DNA of 64,000 nt, taken from Ascoidea rubescens DSM 1968. Lineage: Eukaryota > Ascomycota > Saccharomycetes > Ascoideales > Ascoideaceae. The notes under the pieces were generated by a model, which did not search any database, was not told the DNA's origin, and worked only from the letters and a program-made list of their open reading frames with translations. Within the stretch, counting starts at the first letter, position 1. The number at the start of each line of letters is the position of its first letter. The position numbers were made by a program, and so were the translations under genes. Positions 10,719 to 20,447 of the stretch are shown here, piece by piece. Location: contig NW_017962913.1 in NCBI RefSeq assembly GCF_001661345.1, forward strand, positions 1,617,428 to 1,681,427. The letters run 5' to 3'.

Positions 10719-11282
10719 TTAAGTTGACGAAACTATTTTCTTGAAATTTTCAACTTCATCCCAACAGTTTAATGGTCTGCCTCTGTTTTTCTTTAAACAC
10801 GAAATAACAAGACTTCTATTTTGAACAACTTGTTCATCGATTCCTGGAGTTTGGAAATGTCTGTGCGAATTAATTTCTTCCAATTTTTTAGTCAATTCAT
10901 TCAATTTCTCGTCCAATTTGCTGGATGAAAAACCGGGTTCTTTATCTTCTTTCAATAATGCATCATTAGATAACTTTTCCAAGTTTTTGATTGCATCTTC
11001 TTCCAATTTTTGTAACTTCTGTCCAATCTTATCTTGAATGTATTTCTCAGTGTTTTGAGCTCTGGTATAATCACTCTGCAAAAAACAACAAACATGTTAG
11101 CAAATCAGACGCCAAAATGAAATCGTAAAAAAACAAAACAAGAGATAAATGCTGAACCACTTTGGCAAACTTACCTCGATGGAGGAGTCCAATTGTTGCA
11201 AAAAAGAGGCAGAAAAATCGACAGGAGTGGCAGGGGTGAACACCTTGGTGTCGCTGCTGAGCTTTGATGATGAGGAACCCAT
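10719..11282 (-). CDS. MIC19: Mic19, MICOS complex subunit (one intron)
   Basis: Mic19 (Aim13) is a MICOS subunit that helps form mitochondrial crista junctions. Exon 1 (11175-11282) encodes 36 residues beginning MGSSSSK, a myristoylation-type start as in other Mic19 proteins, and ending LDSSIE. Exon 2 (10719-11075) begins SDYTRAQNTEKY and gives a 154-residue product. The join restores the family motif around DSS..ESDY. A central coiled coil (about 50-105) leads to a C-terminal CHCH-type element with a single CX10C pair, Cys129 and Cys140 in CLKKNRGRPLNC, the same spacing as in S. cerevisiae. The 99-bp intron has GTAAGT, GCTAAC and TTTTTTGCAG. A CCAAT box (TGATTGG at 11393) lies upstream in the promoter shared with PRP45. 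Confidence 0.95.
11076..11174 (-). other. Spliceosomal intron of MIC19
   Basis: A 99-bp intron with donor GTAAGT, branch-like TGCTAAC and acceptor TTTTTTGCAG. Removing it joins ATC GAG to AGT GAT TAT and gives a product collinear with fungal Mic19. S. cerevisiae MIC19 has no intron, from memory. Confidence 0.93.
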
Positions 11283-11392
11283 GGAAACTGTCTTTGTCGA
11301 GGCTGTAGTGCTGAAGTGTCTGCTTTTGTTTCTTCTTTGGAGCTGGAGCTTTCTCTCTGATAATTTCTTTGCCTACGCTGAAAAACCGCCGC

Positions 11393-11399
11393 TGATTGG
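11393..11399 (-). promoter_or_regulatory. CCAATCA box between MIC19 and PRP45
   Basis: TGATTGG on the plus strand is CCAATCA on the minus strand, about 110 bp upstream of the MIC19 ATG. It fits a HAP2/3/4/5 (CCAAT-binding) site. HAP control of a mitochondrial membrane gene is plausible but inferred. Confidence 0.45.
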
Positions 11400-11554
11400 C
11401 TGGAAAAAAAGAGACTTCCCGGACGGGTAACTGCCTTTTTGGGCTGAGATCATCTTCAAAAAGCAACTTCAAAAAGAGATTTCAAAGAGGTTTTTCTGAT
11501 ATTTTCGCTGCTTTTGCTGTTTTTGCTGTTTTTGCTGCTTTTGGTGGACTGCAA

Positions 11555-13078
11555 ATGGTGTCGATAACTGATTTTATACCCCCTCCTCTTTTCAGCTCGA
11601 AGGATTTGGACACTGGGCTGTTGCAAAAGAAAAAAGGCCTCCGGTTCTATGATCTGGATCTAGAAGACATTTACGCTGACTACGAACTATCCAATATTTT
11701 CCACATTGACAGCTCAGACATCAAAAAACTCAATATCAAGGACTTTGATGGCGAGAACACTATAAATTCTCATGGTTCTAAAGAGCCACAGAAAAATATG
11801 ACCTCTGTAGTCAGCTACAACCATAATAACCAACTTCTGAGACCTTCAGTCTCAAAGACTATGCAAGAAACCAAACAAGTTATAGATTCTATTCTTAATG
11901 AAAAATTAAATGCTAAAAATCCAAATTATATCAAACCAAAAAACTCAGATTCAAATTATGTTAAATATACCCCCACCTCAATATTCTCCGAAAATAACAA
12001 AAAAACAACCAGAATAATCAAAATAATAGAGAAACAAGTCGACCCAATGCTACCTCCCAAATGGAAAAACAATCAAAAGACTCCTTCTTTACCATTAAAT
12101 GAATCAACTCCAATTCTTCATACCACTTCTTCAAATAAAATATCAATTGAAGATCAAAAGTTCTGGAAAATTCCTTCTGCAATCTCAAATTGGAAAAATC
12201 CTAAAGGGTTTACAATCGAAATCGATAAGAGATTAAGCTCTTTGGGCCCAAATAAAAATATTAACAGTGATGATAATGATGATGATGACGATAATATTGA
12301 TATATCAAAAAAACTAAACAAAAGATTTGTAGATTTGGCTGAATCATTAGACGAAGCTGATAAAAAAGCTAGGGAAAGCTTGAAACAAAAAAGAGATTTA
12401 AAAATAAAAATGGCTCAAGAAGAAAAGAAAAAAAAAGATGAACAATTAAAACTATTGGCCTTAAATGCTAGACAGCGCACTTTAACAAATTTTTCATCCG
12501 AGAATGATTCAAGAAACAATTCTCAAGAGATTAGAAGAAGAGAAATTTTAAGACAGGAAAGATTGAGATTAAAACAAAAGGATTCAACCTCTTCTAAACT
12601 AAATGAAAAAAGACTGAAACATTTTATAAAAGACAATGATAGAGATGTCTCAGAAAGAGTTGCTTTGGGTTTAGCCAAACCAACAACTCTTGAAAATAAA
12701 AATGATCCCGATGATATCATTGCACCACAATTCGATTCAAAATTTTTCAATAATGCTCCTGCTCCTAAAAGATTAAACTCAGATGAAATTTATGATACCC
12801 CCTTATTTAATACCCAGGAAGCTATAAATTCAATTTACAGACCAAAAATCTCCAGAACTTATCAAGATACTTCATCAAATACAGAAGACAAGTCAGAAAT
12901 CGCTAGAAATGAATTGAAAAAATTGAAAAGCAGAAAAATTTTCACTTCCTTATCTCAAATTAAAGAAGGTCCAATTCAATTTACTAAGGACTCAACTTCA
13001 AATGATCAAATTGGTGATAAAAGAGATAGTTCTCAATTCAATAACACTACTAGAGAAATTAAGAAAACCAAAAAATAA
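11555..13078 (+). CDS. PRP45: Prp45, SKIP/SNW splicing factor
   Basis: Prp45 is the yeast SKIP/SNW protein, a component of the activated spliceosome that works with Prp46 and Prp22. The 507-residue product has the SNW block FWKIPSAISNWKNPKGFTI near residue 203, a charged helical stretch (LNKRFVDLAESLDEADKKAR), RDVSERVALGLAKP, EIYDTPLFNTQEAINSIYR and near the end GPIQFTKDS. All match S. cerevisiae Prp45 (379 residues) in order, with extra Asn/Asp-rich inserts here. The start is the first ATG in the frame, at 11555. The frame is open further upstream, but only with TTG, and that part reads as Ala/Phe low complexity from intergenic DNA. The gene is divergent from MIC19 and convergent with SIS2. 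Confidence 0.95.
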   Translation: MVSITDFIPPPLFSSKDLDTGLLQKKKGLRFYDLDLEDIYADYELSNIFHIDSSDIKKLNIKDFDGENTINSHGSKEPQKNMTSVVSYNHNNQLLRPSVSKTMQETKQVIDSILNEKLNAKNPNYIKPKNSDSNYVKYTPTSIFSENNKKTTRIIKIIEKQVDPMLPPKWKNNQKTPSLPLNESTPILHTTSSNKISIEDQKFWKIPSAISNWKNPKGFTIEIDKRLSSLGPNKNINSDDNDDDDDNIDISKKLNKRFVDLAESLDEADKKARESLKQKRDLKIKMAQEEKKKKDEQLKLLALNARQRTLTNFSSENDSRNNSQEIRRREILRQERLRLKQKDSTSSKLNEKRLKHFIKDNDRDVSERVALGLAKPTTLENKNDPDDIIAPQFDSKFFNNAPAPKRLNSDEIYDTPLFNTQEAINSIYRPKISRTYQDTSSNTEDKSEIARNELKKLKSRKIFTSLSQIKEGPIQFTKDSTSNDQIGDKRDSSQFNNTTREIKKTKK

Positions 13079-13351
13079 CATAAAATAATATAAAATAATA
13101 TAAAATAATACTTACTTTCGGAAAATAGCTAAAAAATTTAACACTACAAAGAAGAATAGGAAAAAATAATATAAAACAACAAAATTTTTTGTAAATTGAT
13201 ATAAATCAGCAACCCCAGTTTTTTTTGTTTTTTTTGCAGCTGTTTTTTTATTAAACCAAAATAGCATAAACCCTTTTTTTAATAAAATTTATAAACAAAA
13301 AGAAAGGAAAAGGAAAAAAAATAAGAAAAAAAATTTAAATCGAGGTTTTTT

Positions 13352-15511
13352 TTATTTATTATCAACCTCCTCTTTAGCATCATGAAATTCATTTTCATCA
13401 TCGCTATTAGTATCAGTATCCTGAGTCAAATCTGGATTAACATTTCTATCATTATTGCTTTCAGAATCATCGTCATCGTCATCGTCGTCGTCATCATCAT
13501 CATCAGCCTGGTTGTTTTTTTCGTTGTTCCCATCTTCATCATCATCATCTTCATCATCTTCCTCTTCATCAAAATCATCAGGTGGGCCTAATTTTTTGAC
13601 TAATATATCAACAATATCAGTATATTCTCTCATTCCACCCATGGAAATTGTTTGATTTCTGCTGGAAATGACTTTTTCAACAGGTCTTAAAATTTGAATA
13701 TAAGGATAATCGCGTTTGATTAAATCCAATTGGATTTTTGTAATTGGATTTGAAAAGCTAAAAGAGTTTAAAGCCATTGCCGAAATAATAGGTTTTTGAG
13801 GGTTCCAAGTGTTGATTATTAAAGATAGTAAATTGTCGGATATCCCATTGACAATTTTGGCCAAAGTATTAGCTGATAAAGGAGCTATTAACATTAAATC
13901 TGCCCATTTTCTTAATTCCATATGCAAGATTGGTTCTGTTTGGAATTTATTGGGAACATTGACGGTATTGGTTTGATTTTGATCTTGATCTACTTGATTA
14001 AAAGTATGAGATTTTAATAGGTTATTATTTTTATTCAAAATATTAATTCTTTTAATATTCTTTAAACGGAAATAATAATTGAACTCATCTTCATCAATCC
14101 AAATTTTTTTAATACCGATTTCATTTAATCTTTTCCAATTTGATTTTTTATTAGCGAAAAATCTCGAATCATTATGAGAATTTTTAGTGCTATTTTCAAG
14201 TTCATTTTTGACATTAATATTAGTGTTATTTTTTGAAAAAGAATTTGTATTAATACCGTTAATCAATCCTTTAAAATCTACTGAGTCATCGTCCTTGTAA
14301 GAATCTTGTAAATTCAAGATTTTCAAAGCCCCAGAGGTTAAAACCAATTGGATTGATAAATTATCCTGAGTGTAAATTTCGAATAATTTTCGAATTAAAG
14401 GTATAATTTTTAAAGCTGATATGCATCCAGTTACACCAATTAATAAATGTATTTTATTGTCATCTTTTGACGGAATATATTTATTTATTGGATTTAATAG
14501 CTTAAAATTGTTATATAGTGATTCATTTGACGAATTTATATTTGACATGCAATTGTAGCTATTAGTATTAATATTAAGATTAGTATTAGTATTAGTATTA
14601 GGATTAGGATTAGGATTAGGATTAGGATTAGGATTAGGATTGGTATCAGGATTAAGATTAAGATTAGAATTAGGATTAGGATTGAAGTTAATATTGTTAT
14701 TTTTACTGTTGCTGTTGCTGTTATTCTGGTATAGATTCTCATTTTTTGAAGTATAAATCGAGTTGTAACTGGTTGAATTACTATTTAATCTTAAAGAATT
14801 TATATTGTTTATAAGAGAATTTACATTTGCACTTGTTATAGTTCTGTTTGACAGATTTGTGGGATTTGTTGGATTTAACTTAAGTGAGTGATTTGATTTT
14901 AAAGAAGAGTGTCTGCTCATGTTTCTTGATGATCTTCCTGATCCATCACCATTTAAAATAGAGGATGTGGTTGAAGGATCATTTTCCTTTGCAGTTAAAG
15001 GTTTTGCAGAAGGAATTCTTGAGCCTTCGCCCCCATGAATTGCATGTCTTTTTTCTAAACTTTCATCTAATAAAAATATGGGGTAATAATCTGAATTTGG
15101 TTTGACATCCTTTGAGATTTTGAGGTTTTTATTTTCATTTACACTTTTGTCTTGAGTGAAAAAGTCTTTATTATAAGATTTATCATTTTTGTTGTCATTT
15201 TTATCATCAGAAAAATTGATTTGATTGTTGTTATTTTGATTAGTAATATTGTGGTTCAAAGAGTATAAACTCGACGTTGAGAGGCAAGATTTGGGCAATT
15301 TCTCATGAGAATTGTTGACTTTTAAAAACAAGGGGACTCGTTTGACTTTTAATTTCGAAGTCGTGTTTGATCTGGGTTTTGTTTTGGGTCTTTTGTCGGT
15401 TGGAGAGACATTGTTGGTTGTGGGTAGAGAGGTTGTTGCTACTGTGGAACCAGAAGCAATGGTGGAGTCCAAAGAAGATATTGAAGCAGAATCAAGGTGA
15501 TTTATGGACAT
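13352..15511 (-). CDS. SIS2: Sis2/Hal3-type PPCDC-like regulatory subunit
   Basis: This 719-residue protein belongs to the Hal3/Vhs3/Cab3 family, which forms the atypical trimeric phosphopantothenoylcysteine decarboxylase of coenzyme A synthesis and, as Hal3/Vhs3, inhibits the phosphatase Ppz1. The flavoprotein domain (about 355-645) begins IHLLIGVTGCISALKIIP and contains LHMELRKWADLMLIAPLSAN with the active-site His near residue 530. The usual PAMNTLMW is replaced by SAMALNSFSF, and the substrate-binding Cys region reads EKVISSRNQTISMGGM without Cys. This matches Hal3 or Vhs3 rather than Cab3. The N-terminal half is Asn/Ser-rich with an Asn-Pro repeat, and the C-terminal tail is highly acidic, as in Hal3. 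The start is the first in-frame ATG, at 15511. Confidence 0.92.
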   Translation of the reverse strand: MSINHLDSASISSLDSTIASGSTVATTSLPTTNNVSPTDKRPKTKPRSNTTSKLKVKRVPLFLKVNNSHEKLPKSCLSTSSLYSLNHNITNQNNNNQINFSDDKNDNKNDKSYNKDFFTQDKSVNENKNLKISKDVKPNSDYYPIFLLDESLEKRHAIHGGEGSRIPSAKPLTAKENDPSTTSSILNGDGSGRSSRNMSRHSSLKSNHSLKLNPTNPTNLSNRTITSANVNSLINNINSLRLNSNSTSYNSIYTSKNENLYQNNSNSNSKNNNINFNPNPNSNLNLNPDTNPNPNPNPNPNPNPNTNTNTNLNINTNSYNCMSNINSSNESLYNNFKLLNPINKYIPSKDDNKIHLLIGVTGCISALKIIPLIRKLFEIYTQDNLSIQLVLTSGALKILNLQDSYKDDDSVDFKGLINGINTNSFSKNNTNINVKNELENSTKNSHNDSRFFANKKSNWKRLNEIGIKKIWIDEDEFNYYFRLKNIKRINILNKNNNLLKSHTFNQVDQDQNQTNTVNVPNKFQTEPILHMELRKWADLMLIAPLSANTLAKIVNGISDNLLSLIINTWNPQKPIISAMALNSFSFSNPITKIQLDLIKRDYPYIQILRPVEKVISSRNQTISMGGMREYTDIVDILVKKLGPPDDFDEEEDDEDDDDEDGNNEKNNQADDDDDDDDDDDDDSESNNDRNVNPDLTQDTDTNSDDENEFHDAKEEVDNK
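14601..14641. repeat. (GGATTA)n coding microsatellite in SIS2
   Basis: About seven copies of the hexamer, preceded by AGTATT-like units. On the minus strand it encodes an Asn-Pro dipeptide run in the disordered N-terminal half of Sis2. It looks telomere-like only by chance, since the frame is preserved. Confidence 0.85.
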
Positions 15512-16626
15512 TATAGCTGTCTGAGATGTGGGATATAGAGAAACACAGAAAATAGGATATACAAGAAGAGCACAGGATAAGGATAAAGGGGAACAGGACG
15601 TGGAGATAATAAATAAAGTGCCAAAACAAGTTCTGGACAAATATAGAACAAATTCAAAACAGATTTAGAACAACTGAGGAAAGAAATCAAACAAACTCAA
15701 AGGAAGTCAAAAAAACATCGAAGCTTTTGAGGAATCAGAGGGAAGATCCGCCGGGATGGATATATCCACGGTTGCGGATTGCTGTTTAATCGCTCATGCA
15801 GAAGCCGGCACAGTGTGCGTTGTTGCAATACAGACTACGACATTGCGCGAAATAGCACATGATAATACATGTGCCATCCACACTACTGGAAAGACCACTA
15901 TTGTGGATTGTCTGCATGAATATGCAGATTTGACAGCGCCAAACTGCAGCATCATTCAGCATCGATATAAGTGATATAAGTATATATTCTACGGGCCTCG
16001 GTGGTTGTTCATCTCTTTTTGTTTAGCGAGCAACGATTTGGAAGGATTGACTGTAAGATAATTCACAATAGTCAGCAAAAATGTATCCAATTGTCCAGTT
16101 GCCATTTAGAAATTGAAAAGCATGCTCGAAAGTGATAGAGAATTCACCACCAGTTTTCACAAAATTTAAAAATTATCACTAAATATTTATTAAACGACTA
16201 TCACTTTTTCAAAACAGATATAAACACCATGTATTCAGAAACACCAAGATTCAATTGAATAAAAATTCAATCGTTTAGTACCACCATTAGTCTTGTAAAT
16301 TTGTTTTTGTGAGATGAAAAAAATTAAAAGAAAAACTATTCTATAGCTTTCATTGGCGGCATGTTCGTTTTTGCACAGAACTTGATATAATCAATTCCAA
16401 AATTCAATTTGAAAATACAGGTCAGTTTTAAACAATGAATTTTCTATTTTCAGATGTCATTCCAGCAACTTCCTAACAAAAACAAAAAAACTTTGATGTT
16501 AATAATCTGCTTTGAATATATTATCAAAAAAAAAAACACAAATTAGTAATAAACAAAAAAACAAATAAATTAAACTTAAACTTGATAAAACTTGCACGCT
16601 TTTGAAATTATTTTTTTCTAACTCAA
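15512..16626. other. Intergenic region SIS2 promoter / DAL81 3' end
   Basis: About 1.1 kb between the SIS2 start and the DAL81 stop. The part at 15740-16080 has mixed composition with several short inverted words (for example GCATGAATATGC, CACATGATAATACATGTG). It probably includes the SIS2 promoter. The part at 16100-16620 is AT-rich. No gene or structured RNA could be recognised, although a small RNA in 15750-16130 cannot be excluded. Confidence 0.45.
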
Positions 16627-19600
16627 TTACTTTTCAATTGAGAATCTATAATCAAAAAATCCTGATTCCTCATTTTTTCCCCTCTTGTTTTTTCTGCTCT
16701 GCTTCTTTGTGTATTCTACCATACCACTTTTTTCAACTGATGTTTTGCTATTGGTAAATTTTATCAAAGTGTCTAGATACTCAATAGCTACTTTTCCATG
16801 CTTGAAATCTTTAGATAGTGATTCCAATTTAGAATAATATTGTTTGTATAAGCAAATATAATCTTTCTTTTTGACTAATAACAATTCCCTTTGATTTTCA
16901 AAGTCAACTTTATTTCGAAATCCCCTATTATTGAAATTATTTATATTTGGATTCTCCTCAAAAGTTTGAAAACTATCAGGAGAGTTATTTGTGCTGATGT
17001 TGGATAATATTTCGAGATTGGACTGAGAATAAAAATTATCAAAATTTCCATTAACATCCCTTATTTTAATGCTAGTATCAATTTCATCTTGTTGAATCCC
17101 TTCTCCAATGCCATTGTTATTCAGATTCTTCAATTTATCAACAAATTTTATTTCGAGTCCGTTTAATTTTATTAACAAACACATCATTATTCCAATAATA
17201 ATCAATGATTTTGTAGTATTAGAATACCAAAATGACATCAAATGATGCTCTCCCAAATTATCTAAAAAATTCACTAAAAAATCATTTAGAAACATCTCGC
17301 AATTTGTTTTCACTTGTTCAATTTTATTCCTTGTATCATCACCTGCATGAATTAATTTGTCATATTCTTCAATAATCTTATTTATAATCCTTCTATAAAT
17401 TAATAAAACTAAACAATAATATGTCAAATTCAATGACCCATTAAAATTTAAAACTCTTTTATTGGTATTTTTAATTTTATTTTTTTCACTGTTCGATCTG
17501 TTATCGTTTGTATCTATGATTTTTAAAAACCATGGCAAATTTTTATACCACTCATGTAGTCCATTAATCAATCCAGTTGATTTCAAAAAAATTGGTTCAA
17601 ATGAATCGAATCTAAAACTCTTCAAATTATAAATATCATTTAAAATATCGTTAATATAAAATGACAAATTAATCATTTCTCTAAATATTAAATCGCCTGT
17701 GCTATTATCAAATATCTCTTTAATTACTTTGTTAGTACTTGGGGATAATGATCTAAAACTTGTGTTTGAAAAAATTTCATCGCTATTTTGCAAATTATAA
17801 AGTTTGGTATTACTATTATTATTGCTGCTGTTATTACTAAGATTATTATTGCCAGGGCTACAATTGCTGTTATTCTCATTTTTATTCTCATTTTTATTAT
17901 CTAGTTTAAATTCATCGTGAAATAAAAAAAAATTATTAATCAAGTCTTTATTTTCTTGCAATTTGTTTAATGTTAAGTTGTCTAATAAGAAATCTTCATA
18001 ATCTAATTTTCCAATAATCCAATTATTTGAATGAATATGGCTTGGTCTAAATTCTAATAATGCATATAATTTGTCAAATAAAATTATAGTCCATGAAACG
18101 ATTTTACGCATTTTCTTTTCCCATATTGGTATAGTGGTCCATTCATTTGCAGCAATATTCAATCCAATTTCTTCACTTATATTTGTTATTTGACAAATAA
18201 TTTTCCAGTTGTTGTTCAATAAATTTAGACTTTTGAAATTATAATTCAATAAAATTAATAAACCTTGAACAACTGAGAAATTTGGAAGGTTCGATAAATT
18301 ATTGTCTTTAATCAAAGATAATGCAATTTCTTCTAATTTATGAACGTCTGGTTTTTTTTCACTTTTTTCGTAATTATGTTTTTTATCAATATTAATAAAT
18401 TGATGGTCATCATTATTTAGTAATAAATCATCACAATCCCAATAATTCAATGCTAGAAGATAGACAGCACATAATAAAATTGGCTGAAATTCTCTATAAT
18501 TCCTTGAATATTTTTCAAAGAAAACATATTTTGATAATATTGGAAAAATTGGATGAACAATTTTAAAATATAAATTAACAAGATATTTACCATTGGGATA
18601 GATTAATTTTTCTATTTCATCACATTGTAAATAATTAATTTCGATTACATTTTTATCATTATCTATTATTTCAAAGAAAACGTCATAAGATATTTTACGA
18701 ATTTGAATGTTTGGATCATCTGCTAATGTGATTTTTTCCTTTGATAAAATAGAAAATTTATTTTTTTCCTTTTTAGTATCAGTGTTAGAGTTGTCAAATT
18801 TTTTTTGATTTGCGATCAAGTTTTTTCTTTTTCTTTTTTTATTTTCAGTTGTTTTATTAGATTCAAAATTTTGATTTTGAAGTGAATTATCATCGGATGG
18901 GAAGGATAATAAATTTGTTTCAATAATTGAGGAGTAGCCAACAAATTTTGTAGATTTTGGACCTTGTAGAGCTAAGGTCTTTCTCATTATAGAAGGGCCA
19001 CTATATTTATCATAATCCTTAACAGGATTCGGTAAATTATTTATAAAGTTTGATTGAATGAAATTTTGAGAGGGATTTAGATTTATTGAATCATTTTTTA
19101 TATCTTTAGTGAAAGTGCAATTTAAATTTCTTGTAGTACATTCAGTACAAATTTTTGAATTTAAAGGAATTAAACATTTAGATCTTCTTTTTTTGCAAGC
19201 ATCGCAGGGCTTCTGTCTTTTACTTTTTTTATTATTGTTATTGTTATTGTTTTTGTTATTATTAGTATTATTATTATTGTTATTATTAACTGATTGATTT
19301 TGATTTAATGAAATGGAATTTTTGATAATTTGATCAGTGTTGATTAAACTTGAATTTGCTTTTATTATGTTATTATTGACTTCAAGTGAGTTATGTAAAT
19401 TTGACATTGAATTTTTAATTATATCTTCATTTAAATCAAAATTAAATAAAATTGAATTTCCATTATAATTGCATATTTTCCCTCTTTTGGTGCATTCTAA
19501 ACAATTTCTTGAATCATTTGGGATTACACATTTAGTTCTTCTTAATCTACAATCATCGCAGGGCCTGAATCTTGAGTTTTTCTTTTGAAAGTTTAAATTA

Positions 19601-20199
19601 TTCAAAAAATCAGGTAGATTTTTTTTATTCTTTGTATTATTTTTTTGTACTGTTTTTGAAATAGGATTCAGGGGTATAGAAGGAGATAATGAGGACGATG
19701 AAGATGGAATATTTAAATTGAAGTTATCAGGCTGGGACATGCTGGAATTGAAATGCGAATTAACATTGTAATTTGAATCCGAAAAAAAGGTTTGATTTGG
19801 ATTTGGGTTTGGATTCGGATTTGTTGTGATGGTATTATTTATCATGTTGTTGTTGTGGATAGAATACTGGAGAAAGTCAAAATTTAGATTCTGATCAAAG
19901 AAATCAGAACCAAAGTTGTTGTTTAGACCACTGGTGATGAGACCACCAATGTTGGCATTGTAGGCAAGGTTTGTTTCATTGATGGTGTTGGTGTTGTTGG
20001 TGCTGATGGTGCTGATGCTGTTCAAGGACACTGAGGAGCTTCTTCGCTTCTCCTTGATGAGCTTGAAGACGTCACCTAGGGGGTCCAAGCTTTCAAACTC
20101 GTCGTCTTCATCGATCTCAATATCGTGGTTGAGAAGAGCATCGTCGTGGCCTGTGTTGCCAGGGTGGGCGTGGAAGTCCCAGGAAGTTGGATCTGGCAT
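16627..20199 (-). CDS. DAL81: Dal81-like Zn2Cys6 activator with two zinc clusters
   Basis: Dal81 (Uga35) is a nuclear co-activator for nitrogen-source genes such as GABA, urea and amino-acid uptake genes. The middle homology region identifies it: IYPNGKYLVNLYFKIVHPIF, then EKYSRNYREF and LLALNYWDCDDLL, and later NEWTTIPIWEKKMRKIVSW, all collinear with S. cerevisiae Dal81. Unusually there are two perfect CX2CX6CX8CX2CX6C zinc clusters, near residue 213 (CDDCRLRRTKC) and near residue 331 (CDACKKRRSKC). They share the pattern CxIPxxSxxCxEC, which suggests an internal duplication; the S. cerevisiae protein has one. The 1190-residue product starts at the first in-frame ATG, at 20199. Long Asn runs separate the domains. 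A CCAATCA box lies 140 bp upstream. Confidence 0.92.
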   Translation of the reverse strand: MPDPTSWDFHAHPGNTGHDDALLNHDIEIDEDDEFESLDPLGDVFKLIKEKRRSSSVSLNSISTISTNNTNTINETNLAYNANIGGLITSGLNNNFGSDFFDQNLNFDFLQYSIHNNNMINNTITTNPNPNPNPNQTFFSDSNYNVNSHFNSSMSQPDNFNLNIPSSSSSLSPSIPLNPISKTVQKNNTKNKKNLPDFLNNLNFQKKNSRFRPCDDCRLRRTKCVIPNDSRNCLECTKRGKICNYNGNSILFNFDLNEDIIKNSMSNLHNSLEVNNNIIKANSSLINTDQIIKNSISLNQNQSVNNNNNNNTNNNKNNNNNNNKKSKRQKPCDACKKRRSKCLIPLNSKICTECTTRNLNCTFTKDIKNDSINLNPSQNFIQSNFINNLPNPVKDYDKYSGPSIMRKTLALQGPKSTKFVGYSSIIETNLLSFPSDDNSLQNQNFESNKTTENKKRKRKNLIANQKKFDNSNTDTKKEKNKFSILSKEKITLADDPNIQIRKISYDVFFEIIDNDKNVIEINYLQCDEIEKLIYPNGKYLVNLYFKIVHPIFPILSKYVFFEKYSRNYREFQPILLCAVYLLALNYWDCDDLLLNNDDHQFINIDKKHNYEKSEKKPDVHKLEEIALSLIKDNNLSNLPNFSVVQGLLILLNYNFKSLNLLNNNWKIICQITNISEEIGLNIAANEWTTIPIWEKKMRKIVSWTIILFDKLYALLEFRPSHIHSNNWIIGKLDYEDFLLDNLTLNKLQENKDLINNFFLFHDEFKLDNKNENKNENNSNCSPGNNNLSNNSSNNNSNTKLYNLQNSDEIFSNTSFRSLSPSTNKVIKEIFDNSTGDLIFREMINLSFYINDILNDIYNLKSFRFDSFEPIFLKSTGLINGLHEWYKNLPWFLKIIDTNDNRSNSEKNKIKNTNKRVLNFNGSLNLTYYCLVLLIYRRIINKIIEEYDKLIHAGDDTRNKIEQVKTNCEMFLNDFLVNFLDNLGEHHLMSFWYSNTTKSLIIIGIMMCLLIKLNGLEIKFVDKLKNLNNNGIGEGIQQDEIDTSIKIRDVNGNFDNFYSQSNLEILSNISTNNSPDSFQTFEENPNINNFNNRGFRNKVDFENQRELLLVKKKDYICLYKQYYSKLESLSKDFKHGKVAIEYLDTLIKFTNSKTSVEKSGMVEYTKKQSRKNKRGKNEESGFFDYRFSIEK

Positions 20200-20447
20200 T
20201 GTTAGGGAAGCAGGAGCAACAGGGTGTGTCGCAACACCTTCATAACGCAGCAAAAAGAGAGACAGCAGAAGAAGCAGAAGAAGCAGAGACAGCAGGAAGA
20301 GGGAGCATCGATCGACGAGTCTTCTGAGGCTCGCTCCGCCAATCAGAACAGAGCACGCCGCAGAGATAAGAGAATGAGGAATGGAGCATGTATTGTGATG
20401 AGATAAATAGATAAATAGATATATAGATGGGTATATAGATGGACAGC
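20200..20447. other. DAL81 promoter / UBP6 3' end
   Basis: A 248-bp gap between two genes on the same strand. The DAL81-proximal part is purine-rich with AGCAGAAGA repeats, then GC-rich with CCAATCA at 20339. Near the UBP6 stop is a GATAAATA/GATATATA repeat (about 20400-20440). No extra gene is seen. Confidence 0.55.
20339..20345 (+). promoter_or_regulatory. CCAATCA box upstream of DAL81
   Basis: GCCAATCAGA in a short GC-rich patch about 140 bp upstream of the DAL81 ATG. It fits the HAP complex consensus. Confidence 0.4.

Noticed and set aside
14601-14641. Telomere-like (GGATTA)n tract
   Set aside because: It lies inside SIS2, keeps frame and encodes an Asn-Pro run. No chromosome-end context.
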